DNA from: JBMNGN01 sp050949865
Lineage (GTDB): Bacteria > Bacillota > Syntrophomonadia > Syntrophomonadales > Syntrophomonadaceae
Assembly: GCA_050949865.1 (NCBI GenBank)
Contig: JBMNGN010000001.1
Coordinates: forward strand, 1-64,000
Length of the DNA: 64,000 nucleotides
Direction: 5' to 3'
The stretch's first letter is position 1. Each line of letters begins with the position of its first letter. The notes under the pieces are model-generated. The model did not search any database. It saw only the letters and a program-made list of their open reading frames with translations, and was not told where the DNA came from. A program made the position numbers and the translations under genes. Below are positions 18,085 through 25,620 of the stretch, one piece after another.

Positions 18085-18393
18085 TTACTTTTTTAAAAGA
18101 TCACGCAGTATCGCTACTTCTAATTCCTTTTCCCCCAAAATCTTCTTGAGACGTTCATTTTCATTTTCAAGTTTCCGGTAATCCTTATCGGTATATTCAG
18201 TTAATTGACCATTACGTTTACTACCCTCATTGAATGCTGCATCTCCATATTGTTTGTACTTTCTTACCCATTTGCTCACCATACTTGATGACAGATCATA
18301 CCTTCTGGCGACAAGCGATGCGTTACCGGTTTCTAGTACCTCTTTTACAACCTTCAGCTTTGTTTCCATTGAATGGCGTCTCCGTGTACTCAT
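18085..18393 (-). CDS. IS3-family OrfA (HTH DNA-binding)
   Basis: The product has 102 residues: an HTH near 10-45 (V-A-R-R-Y-D-L-S-S-S-M-V-S-K-W) and a leucine-zipper-like coiled coil near 70-100. Its last codons (T-T-T-T-A-A-A-A-A-A-G region) are a plausible -1 slippage site leading into OrfB. Confidence 0.9.
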   Translation of the reverse strand: MSTRRRHSMETKLKVVKEVLETGNASLVARRYDLSSSMVSKWVRKYKQYGDAAFNEGSKRNGQLTEYTDKDYRKLENENERLKKILGEKELEVAILRDLLKK

Positions 18394-18458
18394 TTGGATC
18401 TCCCTCCCACAATATTTTACTAATTTAAGACTACTTGTCCAAATGAGTTAGGGGGCTA

Positions 18459-18536
18459 GATAGGAAGCGGCGGGAAAGGGAATAACCAGGCGCGGTCTAA
18501 AAGGCCGGCTCTAATACCTTGCTCTCCCAGAATAGA
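18459..18536 (-). pseudogene. Debris of a second porA copy (right of the IS3 element)
   Basis: Bases 18464-18479 match the porA stretch near 12786, and the following bases to about 18530 match porA 12980-13040 with a few changes. Both flanks of the IS3 element therefore derive from a por paralog with large deletions. Confidence 0.8.
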
Positions 18537-18596
18537 CACAAAGACCGCTATATACATGGCAAGCTATTTTTGATACTGACTGCCTAAGGTAGGTCA

Positions 18597-18622
18597 AAGA
18601 GGCTGTAATGCTACAGCCTCTT
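18597..18622 (-). terminator. Hairpin terminator after bacterioferritin
   Basis: An 11-bp perfect stem (18597-18607 with 18612-18622) around a 4-base loop lies 26 bases past the bfr stop. The following T tract is weak. Confidence 0.6.
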
Positions 18623-18647
18623 GAATGAAAGTCTGCCTAATAGAAAA

Positions 18648-19115
18648 TTAATCAACTTGAGTTGCCAAGAACGTGGGCAAGGTCATCTGCTCAATCTGAT
18701 CTAAGAGTTCCTCAAGTTCATCCATATGACGGTCTTCGTCCTTTAGAATTTGTAAAAGAATATCCCTTGTTGCATGGTCACGCACCTCACCCGCAAGCAT
18801 TATGGCATCATTATAAGCTTTGATTGCGCTTTCCTCCGCAGCACGGTCACTTTCTACTTGCTTTGGAACGTCCTTTCCAATATGAATATTACTTAGTTTG
18901 GATACGATAGGTGTTCCACCAAGAAACAGGATCCTTCCGATAAGTTGTTCGGCATGTTTCATTTCCTCAATTGCCCGCTTCTCAAAGCTTTTATGCAGCT
19001 TACCATAGCCCCAGTCCTCACACATTTCCGCGTGTACAATGTACTGATTAATGGCCGCAAGCTCATCCGCGAGCAAAGCGTTCAGGGTTTCAATAAGTTT
19101 TGGGTCTCCTTGCAT
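18648..19115 (-). CDS. bfr: Bacterioferritin
   Basis: This is an iron-storage protein that makes a 24-subunit cage. The 155-residue length is normal. Ferroxidase ligands are in place: E in A-D-E-L-A-A (18), E and H in E-E-M-K-H-A (51, 54), E near 94, and E and H in D-E-D-R-H-M (127, 130). The Met at 52 that binds heme between subunits is also present. It stands alone with its own terminator. The start follows a GAGAGGAG site. Confidence 0.95.
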   Translation of the reverse strand: MQGDPKLIETLNALLADELAAINQYIVHAEMCEDWGYGKLHKSFEKRAIEEMKHAEQLIGRILFLGGTPIVSKLSNIHIGKDVPKQVESDRAAEESAIKAYNDAIMLAGEVRDHATRDILLQILKDEDRHMDELEELLDQIEQMTLPTFLATQVD

Positions 19116-19582
19116 AAATACAACTCCTCTCTTTTAAAAGTAGTGTCAATAGTTTTAGTATGGTTCTTGACCATAAACTTCCAGGTTTAAAAGCTATTTT
19201 TGTTTCTTTATAGCAACCATTATATATAAATTTTTAAGACAAGTCCAAGTCAATAGTCGTAAGTATCTCATATCAGCTCGAATTATTACTTTTCATGCTA
19301 GCTGACTCCAAGAGCTTACCTTATAAACCTAAACTTCGAGAAGGACATAAAAGAAAAAACCAGAATACTAGACATATATACCAAATTATAGTAACCCTAG
19401 TACAGAGAATATGATTTTCAACCGGGCAGGGTAGCACGTTTTATTTTATTTTACCTGCGCACATGTCGTAAATTGCATGGTCACAGGAGTGTACTGATGC
19501 TCCTTATAAAGGTGGTGGTATACTGATACCCACAGAGTGACAACACGGTTATGGTAGAATCCATATAAGGGAGGATAAAAGA
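19116..19582. other. Intergenic region between bfr and membrane protein
   Basis: These 467 bases hold no supported gene. The two genes diverge from it, so both promoters should lie here. A strong ribosome site AGGGAGGA is present at about 19568-19575. I see no riboswitch-like structure. Confidence 0.5.
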
Positions 19583-20401
19583 ATGTATACCCAAAGAAAA
19601 AACATTACTGCAATCATGACCCTGTTAGTTGCCGGCTTAGCTCTCTTTTCCGCACTAAAAGGACTCTTGGACAGCCGTGTGTATGAAGAAGTTCGCCAAA
19701 CAGGTGCAATCAGTCAATTTTTAGTTACGGGCTCACTTGCACAAGATATCGTTTCCGTGCCTTTAGGCCTGATTTTGGCAGCCTTGTCTTTAGCTTATCT
19801 CAGATTTAGAAGAGATAAGATTTTTGTTGTCATGCTAGGTTTGACAGCTTACTTCTTTTATGGATATGGATTATATACAATCCAAGGTCAATACACCTCG
19901 ATCTATCCTGTCTATCTCGCAATCTTCGGTCTATCAATCTACAGTTTAATCTTGGGTCTGCTCAGCTTCAATTTTAACGGGCAAAATGACTACCAGTTGC
20001 CGAAGGCTGTACGCATAGGAATCAGTGGCTTCCTTTTAATGATTCTTCTTGTTTTAATCCCTGTTTGGTGGATGAAGATGTCTGCGGATATTGCCAACCA
20101 TTTGCCAGGAGAGACTTATGGAGTATTTATACTTGACTTTGGGATCGTCTTTCCAGCCTTGGCCATCACTGCGGTAAAACTCTTACAGAACAGGTCCGTT
20201 GGGTATGTTCTCGGTGGGGTGGGGCTTTTAAAGGTGTTAACCATTTGTTTATCAGTCGGTTTCGGTGAGCTGTTTCAGGCTTTTTACGGCCGCAACCCTC
20301 TCAATTTTGGAATGCTAGGAATATTCGGCAGCTTAACCCTGATTAGTTTAGGATTATTCTTTTCTTACATTATGAAACTGCGCATCAACCCTTCTGTATA
20401 A
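19583..20401 (+). CDS. Multi-pass membrane protein of unknown function
   Basis: I do not recognise this 272-residue protein. About seven or eight hydrophobic segments are visible, starting at residues 10-30, 50-75 and 80-100. No catalytic motif stands out. Polar and charged residues are few and lie in the loops. The gene begins with ATG seven bases behind AGGGAGGA and ends shortly before a broken flavodoxin gene on the same strand. The two may once have been one operon. Confidence 0.8.
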   Translation: MYTQRKNITAIMTLLVAGLALFSALKGLLDSRVYEEVRQTGAISQFLVTGSLAQDIVSVPLGLILAALSLAYLRFRRDKIFVVMLGLTAYFFYGYGLYTIQGQYTSIYPVYLAIFGLSIYSLILGLLSFNFNGQNDYQLPKAVRIGISGFLLMILLVLIPVWWMKMSADIANHLPGETYGVFILDFGIVFPALAITAVKLLQNRSVGYVLGGVGLLKVLTICLSVGFGELFQAFYGRNPLNFGMLGIFGSLTLISLGLFFSYIMKLRINPSV

Positions 20402-20442
20402 TCTCGATCTAAAAACTTTGTAAAGATAGAGTAGAACTTGCC

Positions 20443-20741
20443 ATGAATACCCTTATTGTTTATACGACCAAGCATGGGTGTACGGAAAATTGCGCACAGA
20501 TGCTGCGGGAAAAATTAAACGGTAACGTAGACTTATACAATCTCAAAGAGAAGAAGCAGCCAATTCTCGCTACTATGATCAAATCATTATCGGGCGCTCA
20601 ATTTATATCGGCAAAATTCAAAAAGAAGTGAGCAGATTTTGTACGGATCATATGGCTCTTAGGGGTTGATTGGATGCCATCGGCAGAGTTTTTTATAATA
20701 CTGTTTTTGAGAAACTTAAAGGACCAAGAAGGAAGAGTTAA
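20443..20741 (+). pseudogene. Broken flavodoxin-like gene
   Basis: The first 40 codons read as a flavodoxin FMN-binding start (V-Y-T-T-K-H-G-C-T-E-N). The frame then goes off. Near 20568 another frame continues with Y-D-Q-I-I-I-G-R-S-I-Y-I-G-K-I-Q, which is the expected next part of the fold. A third piece ending at 20741 reads L-D-A-I-G-R-V-F-Y-N. At least one frameshift and an internal deletion separate them. It is probably a remnant of a flavodoxin of the protoporphyrinogen-oxidase-like type. Confidence 0.75.
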
Positions 20742-20995
20742 CAAGGCAACAAGAGTACATTGATTTTTATCATTTTTAGACAGGGAATACCAGGCATTGA
20801 TAGAATATCTTAGAAAAGGTCTTATTTATTAAATGTTGCATACAACTTGAAAAACGATTTTGTCGGTAACATTAATCAGCGCATATTATACAGAAGCAAA
20901 AGGCCCGTAAATCGTGGCCAATTATCCTTACTAATCTTATAACGCGTACTGTTAACGTTAATCAAAGACATAATTTGAAAGCGAGTGAAATAGTA

Positions 20996-22087
20996 ATGGC
21001 GTTTTTTGATTTGCTCAAACAAACGATAACCGGTAGGCCAATTAACATAACAGAACCTACCTTTATTCGGGATGAATGTAGTGCCCAAGCTCAGGTAGAT
21101 AGACTGAAGGAACTTATAAAGACTGCTCCGCCTGCTATAGCCAAACAAATTACCCAAGACATAAAGATGCTTTCCTATGGAATTGACGGTGAAAACAATG
21201 TTGCTTATGAACTCAAGCACAGTTTTATGCCGATTTTAATTCTCCGGGATTTGTATTTGGAATACAAGGGAATGACAGCTCAGATTGATTTCGTTGTAAT
21301 AGACACAAAATTCATTCTTATTATAGAATGCAAAAAAATGACCGGGGATATTGAGGTGACCGAAGGCGGTGACTTTATCCGCTTGTTCAAAAACTCCGAA
21401 GGCAAAATTTATAAAAGGGAAGGTATATACAGCCCGGTCGTGCAGAATCAACGCCATTTGGAACTGATAAAACACATATTGTGCGATGAGATGGATAGTT
21501 TAAATCCAAGGAAATGTGCGGATGTGCTGCGCTCAATTGTCGTCTTCGCCAATCCCAAAACAATAGTAAATATGAAGCGTGCAAGTGCAGATGTTAAAAA
21601 AGCAACTATAAGATGTGACCAGCTGATCGCTCACATGAAAAAGCTACATACCTTGAACGAGGATGGGTGTTGGTTTCCTGAAGAGGGTATGTATAGGGTT
21701 GCTAGGATTTTAATGGCACACCATAAAGAAAACAAAGTGGATTATACTCAAAAATACGGCCTCACCGATCAAATGATAGTAGCTGAGTCTGGTGGAGATC
21801 AGTCTCCACAAACCCTGCAAGCATCATCGGTGCCTATTGAAGAAACAGCCATCTATAAAGAATTACGTGAATATCGGCTTATACAAAGCAGGATGGAAGG
21901 TGTAAAACCCTACTACATATACAGCAATGCCCAGCTTGAAGAAATAATTGCCAGAATGCCGGAATCATATGAAGAATTAAAACAGATCAAAGGTTTTGGG
22001 GATGTGAAGTGTAGCAAATATGGGGACGCGATTATTAAAGTTGTTAAGAAGTTTAAGTCACCCCATAGAAATGGAGATTGCCTCTGA
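20996..22087 (+). CDS. NERD-domain nuclease-like protein with C-terminal HRDC domain
   Basis: The product has 363 residues from ATG 20996. An in-frame TTG at 20975 is possible. The middle holds a NERD domain, a nuclease-related fold: G-E-N-N-V-A-Y-E-L near residue 70, then A-Q-I-D-F-V-V-I, then I-I-E-C-K-K-M near 110, giving a D...E-x-K arrangement. The last 75 residues look like an HRDC nucleic-acid binding domain. It overlaps the upstream edge of the type I restriction operon on the same strand (70 bases before hsdM), so a defence role is likely, but this is inference. Confidence 0.75.
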   Translation: MAFFDLLKQTITGRPINITEPTFIRDECSAQAQVDRLKELIKTAPPAIAKQITQDIKMLSYGIDGENNVAYELKHSFMPILILRDLYLEYKGMTAQIDFVVIDTKFILIIECKKMTGDIEVTEGGDFIRLFKNSEGKIYKREGIYSPVVQNQRHLELIKHILCDEMDSLNPRKCADVLRSIVVFANPKTIVNMKRASADVKKATIRCDQLIAHMKKLHTLNEDGCWFPEEGMYRVARILMAHHKENKVDYTQKYGLTDQMIVAESGGDQSPQTLQASSVPIEETAIYKELREYRLIQSRMEGVKPYYIYSNAQLEEIIARMPESYEELKQIKGFGDVKCSKYGDAIIKVVKKFKSPHRNGDCL

Positions 22088-22157
22088 ATCGGGAGAACTT
22101 TCACTATTCGAAAATATTCTACTACAATATTATAGATATTTAAAAGGAGATACAGAA

Positions 22158-24251
22158 ATGAACGGCTTTGGGGATAAGGTTAATTTTATATGGAAAATAG
22201 CAGAACTATTACGAGGCCCCTACAAGGCGGATAAGTATGGGGATGTTATACTGCCAATGGCGGTTCTAAAGCGCTTTGACTGTCTACTGGAAGACACTAA
22301 ACCGCAGGTGGTTGAGAAGGCCAAGACAACCGATATAGAAATGATATTGAACAGCATTACCGGCCATGGCTTTTCCAACAAATCAAACTTTGATTTTAAA
22401 AAGCTGTTGGATGATCCTGACAATATAAAAGCCAACTTTATTACCTACCTGCAGGGATATTCGTCTAATATCAGGGAAATCATGGAGAACTTTGACTTCG
22501 ATAAGGAAATCAAAAAGCTGGACGATAATAATCTGCTCTTCCTGGTTATAAAAGAGTTCAGCCAAATAGATTTGCACCCAGATGTGGTAAGCAATCAAGA
22601 GATGGGGTATATCTTTGAAGAACTGATCAGGCGCTTTTCAGAAAATGCCGAGGCTGGTGACCATTACACCCCCAGGGAAGTAATCGAACTGATGGTAAAC
22701 ATCCTTTTTGTTGGCCTCGAGAGAGAATTAACCGAAGAAGGCATTATATTCACAGTAGGAGATTTTGCCTGCGGTACGGGCGGAATGCTATCGGTGGCTA
22801 CCAATTACATAAAAAAATTCAATCCCAATGCTCAGATTGAGGTCTTCGGGCAGGAATTAAACCCCCAGTCTTATGCCATATGTAAATCCGATATTTTAAT
22901 AAAAGGCCAAAAGGCAAATAACATTGTTTTGGGCAACTCCTTTACTGCTGATGGACACAGAAACCAAAAGGTGAGGTTTGCCCTGATGAATCCTCCCTTT
23001 GGAGTAGATTGGAAGAAAGATAAGGAATTCATAGATAGAGAAGTCAAGGAGTTAGGTTTTAAAGGCCGTTTTGGTGCAGGTACCCCACGTACTTCAGATG
23101 GATCACTGCTATTCTTGCAGCACATGATTTCCAAAATGCAGGACGATGAAAAAGGCTCTCGTATGGCCATCATTTTTAATGGTTCTCCCTTGTTTACAGG
23201 TGAGGCAGGCTCAGGTGAATCGGAAATCAGAAGATGGCTGATTGAAAGTGATCTACTGGAAGGCATCATCGCTTTGCCTACTGATTTATTCTATAACACG
23301 GGGATTGCCACCTATATCTGGGTTGTCACCAACAGAAAAAATGAAAACATTCTAAACGGCCCCATTCGCAAAGGTAAGATACAGCTGGTGAATGCCACCA
23401 ATTTCTACCATAAGATGAGAAAATCATTGGGTTCCAAACGAAATGAAATCAGTGATACTGATATAGCAGAAATCACCAGGATCTACGGAGATTTTAAAGA
23501 GAACGAATTCTGCAAAATCTTTGATAATAAAGAATTCGGATATCTAAAAGTAACTATAGAAAGGCCGCTCAGGCTTAATTTTCAGATATCTCAGGAGAGG
23601 ATTGAGAACCTGTATTCTGAATCAGCCTTTGCCAACCTTTATGATGAAGACAAGTTGGAAGAGCTGGAACTGAAGCAGCACAAGCAGATCATTAAGAAAA
23701 ACGAGTTGTCTGAACTCCAAAAGCATTATAAAGGCAAAGAATTGCAGGAACAGATTATAAGCATCTTAAACGCCAGCATCAGTGACAAGGTCTATAAGAA
23801 CAGAGATGAGTTTACGAAAGTGCTGCAAAATGCATTTAAAGATTTAAACTTGAGCAACTCCCTATTCAAAGCAGTTTTGATGGGCCTGTCGGAAAGAGAT
23901 GAAACCGCTGACTATTGTTACAGCGGCAAGAAAAAAGAAGCCGATCCCAGCTTGAGAGATACAGAAACCATTCCATTATCTATCGATGCGGAAGGCTATG
24001 AAGTTGATACAGCCCATCATATCAAGAAGGAAAGACAGAACATCCTGGATTATGTGGAAAGAGAAGTAAAACCCCATGTTAGGGATTTCTGGATAGACCA
24101 CAGCAAAACTAAAATCGGTTATGAAATCCCCTTCACCAGGTTTTTCTACAAGTATGAAAAACTGCGCACCTTTGCTGAGATCATGCTGGAAATAGAAGAA
24201 CTGGAAATAGAAATCCAGGCCGAGATAAAGAAGGTGATCGGGGATGTATGA
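22158..24251 (+). CDS. hsdM: Type I restriction-modification system methyltransferase subunit
   Basis: This subunit methylates adenine in the target site, using S-adenosylmethionine. ATG 22158 follows AAAGGAGA at good spacing. An upstream in-frame GTG has no ribosome site and runs through the preceding gene. It has 697 residues. The N-terminal HsdM helical domain comes first (residues 1-150). The methyltransferase core follows with F-A-C-G-T-G-G-M near 205 and the catalytic N-P-P-F near 280. The C-terminal 200 residues are longer than in many HsdM and helical. It overlaps hsdS by 8 bases. Confidence 0.95.
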   Translation: MNGFGDKVNFIWKIAELLRGPYKADKYGDVILPMAVLKRFDCLLEDTKPQVVEKAKTTDIEMILNSITGHGFSNKSNFDFKKLLDDPDNIKANFITYLQGYSSNIREIMENFDFDKEIKKLDDNNLLFLVIKEFSQIDLHPDVVSNQEMGYIFEELIRRFSENAEAGDHYTPREVIELMVNILFVGLERELTEEGIIFTVGDFACGTGGMLSVATNYIKKFNPNAQIEVFGQELNPQSYAICKSDILIKGQKANNIVLGNSFTADGHRNQKVRFALMNPPFGVDWKKDKEFIDREVKELGFKGRFGAGTPRTSDGSLLFLQHMISKMQDDEKGSRMAIIFNGSPLFTGEAGSGESEIRRWLIESDLLEGIIALPTDLFYNTGIATYIWVVTNRKNENILNGPIRKGKIQLVNATNFYHKMRKSLGSKRNEISDTDIAEITRIYGDFKENEFCKIFDNKEFGYLKVTIERPLRLNFQISQERIENLYSESAFANLYDEDKLEELELKQHKQIIKKNELSELQKHYKGKELQEQIISILNASISDKVYKNRDEFTKVLQNAFKDLNLSNSLFKAVLMGLSERDETADYCYSGKKKEADPSLRDTETIPLSIDAEGYEVDTAHHIKKERQNILDYVEREVKPHVRDFWIDHSKTKIGYEIPFTRFFYKYEKLRTFAEIMLEIEELEIEIQAEIKKVIGDV

Positions 24252-25620
24252 AATTAAATATCGCAGCCCTAATGAGATGAAGGATAGTGGTGTTGAGTGG
24301 TTGGGGATGGTCCCGAAGGAATGGGTTAATAAAAAGATTAATTGGTTATTTAGAAACATTGGAAGTGGGGCTACTCCAAACACGAGTATACATAAATATT
24401 ACGATAACGGAGATATAAATTGGCTTTTAACAGGCGATTTAAATGATTCTTATGTATACGAAACTTCAAAAAAAGTAACAGAATTAGCTTTAAAGCAAAA
24501 TTCAGCATTGAAAATCTATCCTATAGAGACGTTAGTAATTGCAATGTATGGTGCAACCATTGGAAAGTTAGGAATTACTAGAATTCTTACTACTACCAAT
24601 CAAGCATGCTGCTGCTTTACAAATCCTATAAATACTATTTCCAAATATATATATTATTGGTTTTTGGGTAACAGAAGTCATATTATTAACATGGGATATG
24701 GCGGAGGCCAACCCAATATTAGTAAAGATTTACTTTTGAATTTGAGGATTCCTATTGGACCTAAGAATGAACAGCAACAAATTGTGGATTTTTTGGATAT
24801 CAAAACAGCCCAATTTGACTCCATCATCTCAAAAAAGGAACTGCTCATTAAAAAACTGGAAGAAGCCAAAAAGAGCCTGATTTCCGAAGTGGTTACAGGC
24901 AAAGTGAAGATTATTGATGGTAATATGGTTCCAAGGCAGCCTGAGGAGATGAAGGATAGCGGGGTTGAGTGGTTGGGAATGATACCGAGGGATTGGCATA
25001 TTAAGAAGTTAAAGTATTTGATGCGAATAAATCCTACCAAATCTGAAGTAACTAATAAAAATCTATTATGTAGTTTTGTTCCAATGAATAAGATTCATAA
25101 TGACCTAATTGAAACAGATGAAGTGAAGAGAGTAAAAGAGGTTTACAATGGTTATACATATTTTAAAGATGGGGATCTAATAATGGCAAAAGTAACTCCA
25201 TGTTTCGAAAATGGAGATATTGCAATCGCTGAAAATTTGGTTAACGGGCTTGGATTTGGTACTACCGAAATCAACGTTTTTAGAGTTAATGACGAATATG
25301 ACAAATATTTCGTCTACTATGCGCTGCAAGAATCGCATTTTATGCGTTATGGTATAAGTCATATGACTGGTGTTGCTGGTCTCAAACGCATTCCAACTAA
25401 TTATATTTCAAATTACAAAATCCCTATTCCAGATCAAAATGAACAGAAAACTGTGTCAAACTATATAAGAGGAAGGATCCAAATTATTAATAGCATTATT
25501 AATAAAACTCAGCTTCAAATCCAAATACTCAAACAAGCCAAACAATCCCTGATTTCCGAAGCAGTAACAGGCAAAATCGACCTGCGGGATTGGGAAATCA
25601 TTGAAGAAGGGGGAATATAA
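24244..25620 (+). CDS. hsdS: Type I restriction-modification specificity subunit
   Basis: This subunit picks the DNA target. It has 458 residues in two similar halves, each beginning with E-M-K-D-S-G-V-E-W-L-G and ending with S-L-I-S-E-x-V-T-G-K. Each half has one variable recognition domain and one conserved helical spacer, the normal layout. Conserved-region copies are nearly identical at DNA level (24274-24320 and 24946-24995), which allows recognition domains to be swapped by recombination. The sequence recognised cannot be read from this. It overlaps both neighbours by a few bases. Confidence 0.93.
   Translation: MYEIKYRSPNEMKDSGVEWLGMVPKEWVNKKINWLFRNIGSGATPNTSIHKYYDNGDINWLLTGDLNDSYVYETSKKVTELALKQNSALKIYPIETLVIAMYGATIGKLGITRILTTTNQACCCFTNPINTISKYIYYWFLGNRSHIINMGYGGGQPNISKDLLLNLRIPIGPKNEQQQIVDFLDIKTAQFDSIISKKELLIKKLEEAKKSLISEVVTGKVKIIDGNMVPRQPEEMKDSGVEWLGMIPRDWHIKKLKYLMRINPTKSEVTNKNLLCSFVPMNKIHNDLIETDEVKRVKEVYNGYTYFKDGDLIMAKVTPCFENGDIAIAENLVNGLGFGTTEINVFRVNDEYDKYFVYYALQESHFMRYGISHMTGVAGLKRIPTNYISNYKIPIPDQNEQKTVSNYIRGRIQIINSIINKTQLQIQILKQAKQSLISEAVTGKIDLRDWEIIEEGGI

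Larger units (their letters stand above)
17127..18458 (-). mobile_element. IS3-family insertion sequence
   Basis: The element is 1332 bp with ends T-x-x-CCCCCTAACT inverted at 17127 and 18458. The similarity continues imperfectly for about 25 bp. It carries orfA and orfB in the -1 relation typical of the family, with an A-rich slippery stretch at the junction (near 18087-18093). I could not find a clean target duplication, because the flanks are por debris that has also suffered deletions. Confidence 0.88.

Noticed and set aside
17119..18463. Target-site duplication of the IS3 element
   Set aside because: The bases outside the two ends do not match. GAAGCG occurs on both sides but at different distances and comes from the por copies.
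22020..22157. N-terminal extension of hsdM
   Set aside because: It overlaps the preceding gene and has no ribosome site, while the ATG at 22158 has a good one and fits the family start.
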